64,000 bases of DNA from Sapria himalayana (GCA_029783825.1 JAREIK010005907.1:1-64000), one strand, 5' to 3'; shown: positions 1 through 12,733, numbered from the stretch's first letter. Notes: a model not told the origin generated them from the letters alone. Translations and numbers: made by a program.

Positions 1-180
1 ATTAGGGTTTCTGCCCTAACATACCGCACACCACCATTGCACGCCAATCGCCATCATGTGTAATTATGGGTTTTTTCCAAGTTACCACTCTGTGCCACTG
101 TCGAACACCATTGTGTGCCACCATAACATGCTTATTACTGTGTCTATTCCTTCTCAATCATGTGTAACTATTATTTAAAA

Positions 181-535
181 GGCGTAAAGCCCACCAATGC
201 ACAAAGATCTCTTGGAGCCTCGAGGCAAAATGCGCACCTAGGGTGTGACTTTTGTTAAGTGAAATATGACTTTGAATACATATAAAATTTTATAAAATAT
301 GATTATTAATAAAAAAATAAATATTTTTAATATTTAAATAAATTTTGATAAAAAAATGAATGAAATTATATAAATTTTAATATATAATTATAAATTTTGA
401 GAATAAATATATTAAAAAAAATTATAGTATATGAGGTGCTCCTCTTTAGTAAGGCGTGTGCCTTGGAAGACGAGACGTTATAGCTAGTGAGTTGTGCATT
501 GAGCCTAAGCGTGCCTTAAGCGCGCATTTCACTTG
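181..535. repeat. degraded inverted repeat with GGCG-type ends
   Basis: Two short GC-richer arms (about 181-240 and 440-535) flank an AT-rich core. They share inverted matches such as CAATGCACAA on the left and TTGTGCATTG on the right. Phrases like 'gcctcgaggc' and 'gccttaagcgcgc' resemble a common type of plant TIR repeat. No clean terminal repeat or target duplication could be delimited, so the superfamily is not assigned. Confidence 0.3.
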
Positions 536-978
536 AGCTAGCTACTCATGCCTCCTACTTCTAACCTTGCAAAAAATATCATGTAACCTTTATGAATTAT
601 ATTTATCTTTTGAAAAATGCTTACCTGTTGTTCACAAATGTATGATTAATTTTTTTGCTAGGTTAGTTCTGATATTATGTTCAAACAAATGTTAAATAAT
701 GAATGTAATAATATTTATAATAAAATTAATATTTCAAATATATTATTTAATGAACAAAAATAATTGGGGTAATCAAAAGATCCGGTCCTCCTATTAAACT
801 ATACAAAATAGAATAAAAATAAAAAAATTATAATAAATATAAACTAAGATAAGAAAAAATAATGTTTCATAAAGAGCTTTGGGATTGATACTTTGTTTAT
901 TGTGAAACTTTATAGTTGAATATAATAATTATTTTTTATTTCAAATAAAAAATTTCAAGGTAAATCTTAGTTGGTAGA

Positions 979-1196
979 TATAAGCAATGATAAAAATTTC
1001 TGATATATCCACCGATATATCTCTGATATATTCGTAAATTCTAAGTATCGATATATTTATTAAGACTGATATAGTTATCATTGATTGGTGCTCATATTCA
1101 AATACACACCGATATATCTTCGATATATCCGACATATCTATAAAATCCAAGTACCGATATATCTGTAGAAACTGATATTTTAATCATTGACTATAA
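979..1196. mobile_element. 218-bp MITE rich in GATATATC palindromes, copy A
   Basis: The unit is bounded by imperfect inverted repeats, TATAAGCAATGATAAAAAT on the left matching the reverse complement of the right end (ATTTTAATCATTGACTATAA). Its interior is built from repeated GATATATC or CGATATATC words, each self-complementary. A second copy of exactly the same length lies at 42771-42988 and is nearly identical. Non-autonomous, with no coding content; superfamily not determined because the target duplication is unclear. Confidence 0.6.
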
Positions 1197-1199
1197 GTG

Positions 1200-4069
1200 G
1201 CATATGATTGTTTGAGAAGATTTGACACATGACAACTAGTCCCAAGAAATGTCACACAACTATTTTAAAATAATATTTAAATTATTTAGGAAACTTGAGA
1301 CTAATAAAACTTAGATATTTGTAGATATTTATAGTTTTTTATTTTCTAAGTATTAAAACTTGAAAAGATATTTATGCATTGTAACAAAAAAAAAATTATC
1401 GAAAAAAGAATTTTAATCTCACTTTGAATTTTTTAGTTGAAAAAAATTCTTTAAATTTTTCGAGATGTATTGATTGAATTCCATAATTTCATGGGTTAGA
1501 CATATTTTGTCCTCTCTCTTATTGATTTTTACTACTTTAGTTAGTATGAAAGGTAGACTTTATTATTCTAAAGATGTTTAAGAATACTTATAAGAGAAGT
1601 TCTTATCCATTTCTATCATATATTTATTTATTTTTAATAATTATGTTTTGGGGATGATATTCTCGAACAAGAGATATGACACATTGGCAAACTCAAGATT
1701 CTTGCTTTTAACAATTTCAACTATATGAGTATTATATTTTTTGAAGATTTGGATATTATAATATGTTATAATCATTTTATTAAATTGAGCTAATAAAATA
1801 ATGATTTTTTAAAATAATAACCCTAAGTTCATAAAAACATATTATTAGTTTTATAAATTTACAAAATCATTATTGGTGGAAGTTATATAAGGTCTGCTGA
1901 TTTGTATATGAAGTGAAAAAGCACAAAGTATATATTTTCTTGACATTATAAATAGGAAATATCAATATACTTTGTTAGATGACATATTTGAAATAAATAA
2001 AAGTATATTTTTTTTTATAATTTTATGCAGATTAACTTGTTTAAAGAAAAAATCAAATTGACTGTAAATCACAAGTGGATTAATATTTACTCGACATCTT
2101 GTAATTCTTTTTAGAATATAGAAAAATAAATATAATTCTTCCCCTTTATGTTTTATTATTTTCATCCTCAAAGTTTTTTAATTTTGTACAAAAAAATTAT
2201 AATTTGAAATTAATATTATAATTCAAATATTTTGTAATATTGCTTAGATTTGAGATGTTTTGAGAAAACATTGGAATATAAAAAATACATAATAAAGCAA
2301 ATAGTGATGAATTCTATTTATTTAATCCCAATAATCAGCATTTGACTGGCATGACCAAGCAAAGAATACTATTTTAATATTTGACAAATTCATTAAACAA
2401 AATTATTCTATTTTTTTAAAAAAATATTATTGACAATATCCATGATTCTACTTGCTAAAGAATATAAAATTTGAGCAATAAAATAGTTTAAAAAGATACA
2501 TATTTAATTGCTTGAGTTGATATTTTTTTTTGATAAATATTTTGAACAAAATAGTATACTTAAAAAATTGAGTGGTAAATGAATTATTTATTTTAAAATA
2601 TATAATTGTTGTGATATTCATTCTTGAAGAATAAATTAGTTTTTGATTAATTAAATAATTTATGGTAATTTCCACATAATTACATATATTTTGATGAACA
2701 TGGTGTATAAGTATCCTAAAGGTCTCAACAAGTTATATTTTTTCATTTCATTATCTTTATTTAGGATAACATACGTGCATAAGAAATCTAGTCTATAATA
2801 TTATTCTAAAATTAATAACTAAATTACTTTGACTATCAAGATATATTGAATAGTATTCCTATTCTTTATACTCTAATATCTTAGCTAAAGTGACTTATCA
2901 CTTTATGAAAATATGTAAAAAAGTAAAAAAAAATCAAAATATTATTTTTTCATATGATATAATCTTTAATTGTGTGAATAATAATAAACAAAGGGAATAA
3001 ATTTTGAAAACGGAAAACCATACTGAATATTGGTCCTATGAATCTTCTAAATGCTAGTATGTATCTTTTGTGATATATGAATTTTGACTTATTGATATGA
3101 TAATATGAATTTCAACAATTTTTCTTAATCTATTTATATGATTAAGTTAATTCTTTTAATATTTTGACTTCTTGATACTCAATTTGATCAAAAATGAATG
3201 AAAAATCTCAAAGTTAATAGTGAATCATGTTTGAGAGATCTACTAATTTAACTCTAATATGTAGATAAGAACTTAACAAGTTCTTTTTTTAATTGACATG
3301 TCACATAATTTCATGAATCACTTGAGAGTAAAATAGTAAATAATAATAGTGATCAAACATCTAAGGGTATTTTGAGTATTAAATAAAGTATAATTTATCT
3401 TGTACAATTTTTAGAAATATTTTTTGAAATCTCATTGTTTTTTTTTAAATGTTCACATTTGAATTGCTTAGCAATATAACTCTTAAAGAATAAGTAATTA
3501 GGAAGCTAGGAATATATAAGATATGTTAAATAATAAGAGATCCTAAATTGATAATATATTGGCTGACAACTTTTAAAACATTATTTTGGAACATAATAAA
3601 TATGATTATTTTTTTTTTTTGAATGAAACATAATAAAAAATAAAAATTTATATACGTGGCATGAGGATTAATTTATATTTTAAGATTTTTTGTGGAAATA
3701 ATAATAGTAATGGTTGACCCTTGTAACAATTTTTTGTTGGAAAAATAAATTATGTCAGTTAATTGCAAAAAGTATTGTATTGGATAAAATGATTTATAAC
3801 ATTGCTATGATAAATTATTTGGATTGTTATTTTTTATTTTTTTGGACTATATATATATAATTCTTATTTTTATAAAAAATCTAATTATAATTGGTATTTT
3901 TTTTTTTATTATATACATTGATGATATTATTATAAATGGCTAATCTTGACCAATAAATATATTTTATTAGGAATAAAATAACATTTTTATTTAGAAGTAA
4001 TTTTATTCAAATTTTCAACAAACATATTTTTTATATTTTTTAGAGTTTGAAATCTTTGTTTATATATTA
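1200..4069. other. AT-rich intergenic stretch without recognisable genes
   Basis: Only short stop-riddled frames and A/T homopolymers are seen. No conserved protein similarity, RNA gene or clear repeat boundary was recognised on either strand. Confidence 0.5.
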
Positions 4070-4077
4070 TTATAAGT

Positions 4078-4522
4078 TAGAGGTGTCAACCGTGCCGGGC
4101 CGGCCCAGCCCGGCACGAGGCACGGCATGGAAAAAATCTGTGCCCGGGCCCGTGCCGTGCCCGGCTTTGGCACGAACCGTGCCGTGCCTGGCCCGGCACG
4201 GTTCGGCCCGCGGCACGGCAAACCGGCACGGGTTTATCCCGTGCCGGTAGCCCCGTGAGTCCGACCGCATGCTTCCACTCCCGCAAAAAAAGACTGTGGG
4301 TCGGGTCTAATTCGACCCTACCCGCGGTCTCCCGTTTCTCGAACCGCTCGGACAGGTTTGCCCGAGTGGGCCAGGCGAGGCACGGCACTGCCCTTCGTGC
4401 CTGCGGGCCGTGCCGGGCCCGGTTTTTTTTAAACAGTGCCGTGCCCGGCACGGCACGGTAGCACGATCGTGCTCGTGAAAAACGGGCCGTGCCGTGCCGG
4501 GCCGGCCCGTTTGACACCTCTA
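4078..4522. mobile_element. GC-rich non-autonomous hAT element (MITE 1)
   Basis: The 445-bp element begins TAGAGGTGTCAAC and ends TTGACACCTCTA. It is flanked by a perfect 8-bp target duplication TTATAAGT (4070-4077 and 4523-4530). An 8-bp duplication plus TAGAGGTGTCAA-type ends is diagnostic of the hAT superfamily. The interior is extremely GC-rich (runs of GCCCGGCACGG words) in sharp contrast to the AT-rich flanks and codes for nothing credible. It shares an internal imperfect palindrome around GACTGTGGGTCGGGTC with the copies at 7579, 17163 and 51038, though in the opposite orientation to the 7579 and 51038 copies. Confidence 0.92.
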
Positions 4523-4688
4523 TTATAAGTTGTCATATTTTAATATATTTTTTTAAATTTATTATTGATTGGAACATCTAACATGCGTGTTGTCCCACTC
4601 TATTGTGTAATTATTTAAGGACACCACATGCATGTTTGATACCATTAAGTTATTTGATATTTTTTTAAACTTTTCTTCTTTCTCTTGC

Positions 4689-4870
4689 ATGGTATTTGAG
4701 TTAAAACCTTAGGGAAGTGCAAACTTTAGGGTTTGTAGATGGAGGTACTGTGTGCATAAGTGCACACACGTGCATTATACCAGCATAGTGCATGTGGTAT
4801 TGTGTGCATCAGTGCACACACGTGCATCATATTCTGATGAGGCAAGATGTGCATAGACATTTTGCATAGT
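4689..4870 (+). repeat. Ty1/copia primer-binding site and TGCAC-rich leader fragment
   Basis: The sequence GCATGGTATTTGAGTT at about 4687 matches the initiator-methionine tRNA primer-binding site (consensus TGGTATCAGAGC) with substitutions. It is followed by a leader with repeated GTGTGCAT and GTGCACACACGTGCAT words. Similar PBS-plus-leader pieces occur at 42409 (+), 49911 (-), 52577 (+) and 59541 (-). Inferred to be the 5' end of a decayed copia element; no gag or pol sequence follows. Confidence 0.4.
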
Positions 4871-5634
4871 TGTGTTCCACCATCTCACATCCGCTTATGT
4901 GTGATGATTGTTGATGCCTATTGCTTCGACTTGTTGTGTAGTATGTGGCATTGTTGTTTTGACTGTGCAATAAGTTTGGGCTTTTAGTGTGATATGTGTA
5001 ATGAAGAATACACCTCGGGCATGCTTATTGGGACTGGATAGATTTTTGTTGAATTTATTTTACCAACCCAACTTTTGTTTTTTAGAGGAAACTAATTTCT
5101 TTGTTGAGATTATTGTACTAACCCAATTATTGTTTTTGCACAATTAGAATTTGATGTACAAGCCCAATTTGTTTGTGCAAAAGTATATAATGAGTCATGA
5201 TATTCTTTTAGATTGTTTGTATGAAAGAAAAAAATTTTAGTTATTATTTAATAGAAATTTGAGAATCAAAATTATTTATAGTGAGAATTATAAGTTAGAA
5301 TGTAGTTCTTTAGACAAAGATTGCTAGACTATTTGACAAATAAATTACTCATTGATGAGATGAATGAGAACTGATTACATATAGACTCTTATATTTTTAT
5401 TGCAATGTGGCAGTCCATCAAAGTATGACTTCAACATTCTCATCTTGCACAACATGCAATGTATATTGAAATTTTGTAATATTATGTGTTAATCTTAAAT
5501 GGCATGAATATATAATGTAATTATGCAATTTCTTAGACTGAGACAGCAAAGGATTAACAAAATTGAGTAAATTACTAAACTTTTTTAGAATAATTTAATA
5601 CAAAAAATATAAAATACAATAAAACTTTGATAAA

Positions 5635-5950
5635 TCTAAAGGTGTTAACTATGTTGGACATCTTGAGCCCAGTCTATCATGACATGGAATGATTCAAATT
5701 CATTGGATTTTCATTCAAAAAATTAAAAAAAAATTTAAAAAATAAAAATAAAAAAATTACAATTAAAAAAATTTTAAAAATATTCTTTTAATCTTAAAAA
5801 TATTATATAAATAGGATGTCAATATTTATAGTTTTTCCCTCTTTAATTATTATTTTTTTTTTTTTTTAAATATCATAATTATTTTGTAATTGTGAACAAT
5901 ACGTATTTTTTTATTTGTTTATATTATATAAATAATAAATCATGCGAGAA
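5635..5950 (+). mobile_element. degraded left end of a hAT element
   Basis: 'taaaggtgttaact' at about 5639 resembles the TAGAGGTGTCAAAC terminus with a few substitutions. The downstream phrase 'aggatgtcaatatttatag' (about 5812) also occurs, slightly changed, upstream of transposase copy C (near 13018). This appears to be the 5' flank of another family member that was interrupted by the element beginning at 6007. Confidence 0.4.
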
Positions 5951-6559
5951 TAGTAAATGTGAGTAAAATAATACTAGTGGACTGTGGTACAACATTTTGG
6001 ATGATTTAGAGGTGTCAAACAGGTTGGGCGGTTTGGGCCCGGCCCGAGGCACAACCCGACTCGGAACCACCGATAGTTTGGGTCGGTTTGATAGTCGAAC
6101 CGACCTAATGGTTTAAAAAATTTTAAATATTTAAACCTTAGCCGTTGAATTTTGTTTCAAATGTCTATTTATGTTTTCAAAAAAAAAATGTATGATAATT
6201 TTTCATTTAAAAAAATTATAATAAATTCAAAAAAATATTTTTTTAAAAAATAACTTTTTTAAATCTATAACTGCCTCTCATCTTGCTCATTAAAATATTT
6301 ATGTTTTCAAAATATAAATCACTCTTTTTTCTCTGTCATATTTTTTTTTCTCTCTCTCTATGTCATATCTTCTTTTCCTAGTCCTAAGTCCTATCTTCTT
6401 TGTTATTTTAATTAATTTTAAGTTATTAATCAAAATACATTATATCATACAATATAATTAAAAAAATAAAATATAAAAATAATAAATAGTAATTTTAATT
6501 ATAAAAATAAAATTAATTATAATTTAGATAATAAAAAATCCCACGAAAAGGTTTGAGGT

Positions 6560-8826
6560 AGCCGATATTTTTGTTTTTCTAGTCATCTCGACCTAAATAT
6601 CTAAAAAATAAAAAATTAGAATAACATCAGTAATTTAGACTCACTTTAATATATAAAATAAAATAATATTTAGAGTGTTGAATAAGAATCAACACAATGT
6701 AATATATATAAAAAAATTTTAAGTTGTGAGAGTTCGTATAAGTCTAGGCACCTTGAGAGGCATGTCGAATTATGTATCAAAAAATATGGTATATTATATC
6801 TTAGGCAAATCCAACTCAGTAGTGGGTTCTTTGAGCATGGATCTAATTTAGCCTTAAAGTTGATCCCTTTCATATATCGAAATGATTTAATAAGAGCCAA
6901 ATTAATCACCACGATGAGTCTTTTGATTAGGTTTTCGAAGGATCAAAGGTAGTCAGTATAATGCAGACTTATTTTTAGCCTATATATATCATAAGATTCA
7001 TAGGTTCCTATCTAGGAATGTCATACTAAAATATTATAATTTAGAAAAAAATAATTATTATTGAATTTAGGGATTATAATGGAGTGGTATTTGCAACATC
7101 CGATATCTAAACTAGTCGTGATGATATATCTTATGCATGTCTCATCGTCTAATATCCACATGATGGTTAGATTATTTTATAGTACATGATGAAAATTTTT
7201 AGTCAATATAAAATTCAAAATAAAATATTTAGTATCACATTCGATAATATATATAATAATGAAATATCAATTAATATGTTTGTTAGGAGTATTAGTGATT
7301 ATTCATTAAAAGAGTTTTTTCTTGTTAGATGTATGTGTCACATCATTAACCTGATAATACAAGCAGAGATGAAGGTGTGTGCATTCGTTTTAGAAAATAT
7401 ATGTAATTTACTAAAATATCTTTGTATGCCTTACATATAATAAGAGTTTTGTAGTCTTTATTTGTTTGTGGTCTAAAGAAGAAATTTTAATTGAATGTAA
7501 AACACTGTTGGAATTATATATATAGTATGTTGGAATTATGTGTTGGATACGAATACGTGATATTTGATTACGTCAATATAGTTGTGTCAAACGGGCCGGC
7601 CCAGCCCGGCCCGTTTTTTTAGGGCACGATCGTGCTACCGTGCCGGACCGGGCACGACACGGTTTAAAAATAGCTGAGCCTGGCACGGCCCGTAGGCACA
7701 GTGGGCCGTGCCGTGCCTTGCATGGCCCACTCTGGCTTGCCTGTCCGAGCGGTACGGGATATGAGGGACTGTGGGTAGGGTTGAATCAGACCCGACCCGC
7801 GGTCTTTTTTTGTGGGAGGGGCATCGTGGGGTCGGGCTCAGGCAGGGCACGGGTTAAGGCACGGCTGAACCGTGCTATGCCTCGTGCCGGGCGGGTTGGC
7901 CCGGCCCGATTGACACCTTTACGTCAATAGTAAGAATGACAAACTTATTATTGATGATATTGATTGAGTTAAAAGAATTTTATTTTGAAATTCCTGAAGA
8001 TTTTTATGACATGACGAACATGTATTTGTTAGTTTACATTTTATGATTTATATTACACTCAGGTACATATGCAACATTAGTAATATATTCAGGATGTTTG
8101 AGATGACCTAACACTTAGAGATATTATTGTAGAGATGAAAACTAAATATTTAAAGTATTAGTCTAATATTCTATCTCTTTATTATCTAGCTATCTATATG
8201 GATTTTATGGTTAAGATGGAACAGGTAGATAATATTTTGATATATATTTTCTCGTGCATGAACCACCAAATCAGGAAGATCAATCTAAATGATTTATTTA
8301 CGAGAAGTTGACTGAGCTCTTTACATACTATGATACTAGATATGGTGATAGTATTAGTGAGATTCTGAGTACAAACATGGATATCATATTTGAAAATGAT
8401 GACTTTTCAATTCATGTAGCGAAGATGAAATGATCGGGTGAATCGTTGATTAGGAGCAAACTATATTGGTACTTAAATATTGATTATGGTTCTATTCTAT
8501 CATATTTCGATAATAAAAATCTTAATATTTTATAGTGGTAGAAACTATATGAGTTTACCTATCTCGTGCTATCTAATATGACATGAGATTTATAGATTCT
8601 TTCGGTGTCAAATATAGCATCAGAATTTATTCTTGTTATTATAGTAAATATGATTTTGAATAGGAGATTTAAATTATGTGTTGAGGCATTAACTTGCATA
8701 AAGGATAGGAAGGATTCGAGTTTTGACATCTATGGTTGTGCTGAGACTGTAGCAAAAACAAATGAGTTGGTTGCTGATGATGAGCCGTGTTATATTGATG
8801 ACGATTTGATGACTGATGATGATTGA
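6560..8826 (+). pseudogene. hAT transposase remnant, copy A (RNase H-like core and C-terminal dimerisation region)
   Basis: Scattered, frameshifted and stop-interrupted stretches match the plant hAT transposase pattern in the expected order. 6690-6960 corresponds to the BED zinc-finger and linker region. 7186-7440 encodes a segment containing KIFSITFDNIYNNE followed by RCMCHIINLIIQ, the conserved motif (T-x-DNA-x-NN ... H-x-RC-x-HI-x-NLIV) of the hAT catalytic core. 8605-8826 encodes a segment with SNIASEF and NRRFKLCVEALTCIKD, the C-terminal dimerisation motif (S-x-ASE-x-F ... L-x-x-x-x-VEALTC). The gene is dead, with many stops and a MITE inserted at 7579-7921. Two further copies of the same lineage lie at about 9905-11650 and 13370-14240. 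Confidence 0.75.
7579..7921. mobile_element. GC-rich non-autonomous hAT element (MITE 2), nested in hAT copy A
   Basis: The 343-bp unit starts TAGTTGTGTCAAAC and ends GATTGACACCTTTA, with a perfect 8-bp duplication CGTCAATA at 7571-7578 and 7922-7929. Its GC-rich interior shares the 'gggactgtgggt ... gacccgcggtc' block with the other copies. It interrupts the transposase remnant, so it inserted after that element was already resident. Confidence 0.92.
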
Positions 8827-9255
8827 TTGATTGAGATACTGATACTTATATTATATCATCATTGATCATATGCTGTAATGATGTTTGCTAATGATATTTT
8901 TTTTATTTTTTGAATTTACATGGTCTCTGTTTATTTTTTTTTGTCATACTACTTTAAGTTTGAGATTTGATTATTAAATCTTAATTTTTAATGATTTGCA
9001 TTGATTTAAATTAATATTTTAGTTTTATTAATACATACATTATTGATTTTTAAATTTTAGTTATTTATTTTCCTAAACTTAATATTTTATTTATTTTAAT
9101 TTAATAATTAATTATAAATTATTTAAGTAATTAACTAATAAATAATTAAATTAAAATTTTATAATATTTTTAATACTCTAGATTAAATATATTCAAAATG
9201 GCCCGAACTAGGCCCGAACCAGCTCAAAGGGCAAAACCCAACCTCCTACCCAGCC

Positions 9256-9744
9256 TATAGGTGTCAAACTGGCACGGCACACTACAGGGTCTTGCGCACT
9301 CTCAGCAAGAGTTGTGCTATGCTGGGCGAAAGGTTTTTGGCTCACGTGCCGTGTTTGGCACTACATGCCAACTCAAACACCGAGTGATACCCAACAGGGT
9401 AACAATGCACTAACATTCGACGGGGTGACAATGCACTGACATTTGATGGGGTGACAATGCACTGACACCCGAAGGGCCAGGCTTGGCTTGCCTTATGGGC
9501 GATGATGGTGTGGCGGCATGGCGTTGAAACCCTCGGTTTTTTAAAAATTGACCGACCCGATCCGAACTTGCCGACCTGAATTGATCCAAACCTAGACGGA
9601 TTTTGGGCCATTGACTGTGCTAGGCCTGCTTACCAAGGATGCGTCCCAGTCTTGTCCATACATGACTAGGCACAGCCCGGTGGCCTGGTTGGGCCACCTA
9701 AAACTGGGTTGGCCCAGCCTATCTCGGTCCGTTTGACACATCCG
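9256..9744. mobile_element. diverged GC-rich hAT-type element
   Basis: It begins TATAGGTGTCAAACTGGCACGG and ends with GTTTGACACATCCG, both recognisable but mutated hAT ends. It carries a short tandem phrase 'gggtgacaatgcactgacat' repeated about three times near 9400-9470. The flanking octamers ACCCAGCC and TGATATTG do not match, so either the two ends belong to different insertions or the duplication has decayed. Confidence 0.6.
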
Positions 9745-9904
9745 TGATATTGTGGCTTTGGATTGCTCAATCTAAATTTTTTATGGTGGAAGGTGCCTTT
9801 GTTTTTTTTTTTTTGAGTTATTTTTTTTAGTATAATATAAATAAAATAAAGTTCTTCCCTACTCAATACTCTTCAAACTAAAAAAATTGAAAAAAAAAGT
9901 AAAT

Positions 9905-11650
9905 ATTATGAAATGATATAGATATTGACATAAATAATGACAACTCGATTGGAAAGTATGAGATTGAGCTTCTCTCACTCATAGGTTGACCTTGATCATT
10001 ACACTTAAAAAATTTAAGTATAAATGAATATATCTAGTGTGAACTTATTTTAAAATAATTAAAAATAAAAATTATAACGATACTAAAATAGTTTGAGTAT
10101 AATAGATATATTATAAAAAGATTATACTTATAGGAGTATTATTGTAATTAGATATTTTAGGAGTCATGTTGAATAATGTAAAAAAAATAATTACATTTGA
10201 TCTCAAGCAAATCTAATAGAGTATAAGTGGTTGAGTTTTTAAATTTAGATCAACTTCGGTTTCATCAACATACTTTATTTACAACAATAAGTTTAAGGAA
10301 TGTTGTAGTTAGATTTATTATTAACATAAATATTTTAATTAGAATTTTTAAAGATTTTGAACTACTTCACATGCACACATACATTCAATCTTCTTATTGT
10401 AGGATTCTTAGGTTGATCAATTGAAATGATAATATAAAACTTAAAAAATAGCAAAATAAAGTCATTAACGAACTTAGGACAAAAACTAGAGTGGTTCAAT
10501 AATATCTAATTTTTGAACTAGTCATGATGATAATGTAATCATATTTTACAATTCATTTTGTTGATTTTAAGTTGAAGCTAAATAAAAATAATAATAAAGT
10601 TTTATGAGATCCTTAATTCTTATGATGATCATACTATTTTTAAGTATATGTCTAAGGTCTTTAAGAAATATGAGATATAAAAATATATATTTATCATAAT
10701 ATTTGATATTGCTAAAAATAATGAAATCACTATAAGTATGTATACTTCATGTTAAATTCTTGTGTTGATTATTAATGTTTAATATCTAATTATGTTATGA
10801 TAAAATAAATAAAATAATAATTAATAAATCAGATTGGATATAGGAATATATTTATAAAATTTTTAAAATTTTTTTGTGATATGATGAACATATATTTCTT
10901 TGTACAAATTCTCACCATTTGCATTGTATTTAGGTGCATATATAGTATCAAGTCTCTTTAATAAATATAGAAAATACTCAAATTTTTGTGGCATGACTAC
11001 TAAAATGAAAAAAGAATATTTAAAATATTAGTATTCTATTATATATAATTATTTATTGGCTGCATGGATGGATCTTAAAATTAATATTGAAAAAGTAAAA
11101 AACATATTAAAATATATATTCAATTGCATGAACCAATTATAAGAATTATAGTGGATAATTTATGAATAATTAAATAATTTATTTAAATATTAATAAAAAT
11201 AAATATGGTTGTTTTAGCAAGATTTCAAGTATGAAGATTAACAATGTATGTAGAGATGATTAATTTTCGATTTAGATAGTTATGAGCAAATGATGAGGAG
11301 ATTAGCTGAATACGAGTGAGTTATCAAGATATGTTGATACTGATTATTGTTTTTTTTAAATCAAAAGTGATATGAAATTTTGACATATTGAATTATTAAA
11401 AATAAATGTTTTTTTTGTATTATCTAAAATGACATAGTATCTTTTGATTAGAGTTTATTTTTTATGAATATGAATATGATTTTAAATAGGAAGACAATAC
11501 TTCAACTAAATATTATTAAAACTTTATCATACTTAAAATATTATGAGAGTTAAAATATAGATTTTAAAGATAAAATAAAAGAGCTACAATTAAATTATGA
11601 CATATATAAGTATGATGATATCGAAACAATGAGCTATGAAGTTTCAAACT
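9905..11650 (+). pseudogene. hAT transposase remnant, copy B
   Basis: The nucleotide sequence aligns with copies A and C. Around 10660-10740 it encodes FKKYEI then FDIAKNNEITIS, equivalent to the DN-x-x-NN core motif of copy A. Around 11470-11620 it encodes ILNRKTILQLNIIKTLSYLK followed by an acidic tail, equivalent to the C-terminal dimerisation motif. There are many stops and frameshifts. A right-hand hAT end GGTGACACCTCTA at about 12127-12139, preceded by moderately GC-rich sequence, probably closes the element that carried this copy. Its left end is unresolved (9256 is one candidate). Confidence 0.6.
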
Positions 11651-11869
11651 AGATAAATTTACATTGAACTTTTATACATTTTTTTGGAATTTTTTTTAGT
11701 TTTATTTTTTCAGACATATGTGTATATTTTAATATTTTTTTCTTATGCTTGATATTACTGATATTTACAGTGAAATTTATATTTAAACAAAAATTGTTTT
11801 TTAAATTTTTTTTAAAATAATATTAATATTTAATAAACTTAATATAAATATATTGATATATGCTGCAGG

Positions 11870-12139
11870 TAGTAGCCAACAACATGCTAATTGTTATGTT
11901 GCCTACGGAGGTGAACCCAGGCTAGCTTAGTTGGTCGTTAGTTGTGCTAGGCACTAAATTGTGCATGTCCCAGTAATGCTGATTTTTACGTAACATGAAT
12001 TTGATCTTGCATGGTGAATGCCTTATTTAAGCTTGGTTACCTGGGGGTCATGCTATGATGGCTCAACTTGGGTGGCTCGACTAGGCATAAAAAAATCATT
12101 CTATATCGACCTAGAAGAACTATCTAGGTGACACCTCTA
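11870..12139. mobile_element. degraded right end of a hAT element
   Basis: Moderately GC-rich sequence with words such as 'ggctagcttagttgg' ends in GGTGACACCTCTA, the hAT right terminus with one substitution. The right flank is GATAAATC; no matching left octamer was found, so the partner end is uncertain. Confidence 0.5.
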
Positions 12140-12239
12140 GATAAATCATATTTTTTGATTATATGCTGTAGTAACTATTTGACACTGAATCTTCTTCATA
12201 AAGAAGAAATAATTTATCTATATATATTCCTTTACTTAT

Positions 12240-12515
12240 TGAACATTTGATTAAAAGTTATATGCTTCTGCTTGATTATCACAATAAAAGGTAATAGGAG
12301 AATCTATTGTATGCATAATTTTGTCAAGCATATGAAATATTTAAAGTTTTTTGCAAGTAGCTGTTATATTGGATCTTGACACAACTATTTGTCTCTATTT
12401 TTTAATGAGAAAAATTGAAACCTCTTTCATAGATATTCTGTCAGTATATGCTGGTGTCTAACTTGAATATGAATATGAATATTTTATTAATTAAAAATAT
12501 TAATGAATTTAAAAA
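12240..12515. repeat. dispersed repeat, copy 1
   Basis: Shares an ordered set of diverged phrases with 46150-46490, for example 'atagatattctgtcag ... gctggtgtctaacttgaatatgaatat' against 'atagatattttcttag ... gttggtgtttaattcgaatatgaatatt'. Probably a diverged retroelement or LTR fragment; no terminal signals could be set. Confidence 0.4.
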
Positions 12516-12635
12516 AAGATCTCATGTCTTGGAGATTTCTTTGTAAAGATGCCACTAGGTCTGGTAGCTCGAGCCCTATACAACACTACATGTTCCAGAG
12601 TTGTGCGTGGACTTGCTTTGTGTTTGATCATGGCT

Positions 12636-12733
12636 TGACTCATTTCATGTCTGGTTTGTGAGGGATGACTCATTTCATGTCTGGTCTGTGAGGGATGACT
12701 CATTTCATGTCTGGTCTGTGAGGGATGACTCAA
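12636..12733. repeat. 30-bp tandem repeat, about 3.3 copies
   Basis: The unit beginning TGACTCATTTCATGTCTGG and ending TGAGGGA is repeated head to tail at 12636, 12666 and 12696 with a partial fourth copy. The first unit differs by one base (TTTGTG for TCTGTG). On the minus strand it reads as repeats of MSHPSQTRHE, which is a by-product of the repeat rather than a protein. Confidence 0.85.

Larger units (their letters stand above)
6007..9255 (+). mobile_element. decayed autonomous hAT element carrying transposase copy A
   Basis: The left terminus TAGAGGTGTCAAACAGG starts at 6007 and is followed by GC-rich subterminal sequence. The body (6560-8830) carries transposase remains. The right side near 9190-9255 is GC-rich (GGCCCGAAC, CCCAACC) but lacks a clean TTTGACACCTCTA end, because another hAT-type end begins at 9256. 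An alternative right end is 9744; the flanks (GGATGATT at left, TGATATTG at right) do not match exactly. A younger hAT MITE is nested at 7579-7921. Confidence 0.6.

Noticed and set aside
4086..4517. 143-residue frame and overlapping frames on both strands in GC-rich sequence, also at 7635-7930, 9342-9611, 17171-17389 and 51083-51398
   Set aside because: They lie wholly inside the non-coding GC-rich hAT elements, overlap on both strands, and are long only because GC-rich DNA has few stops.
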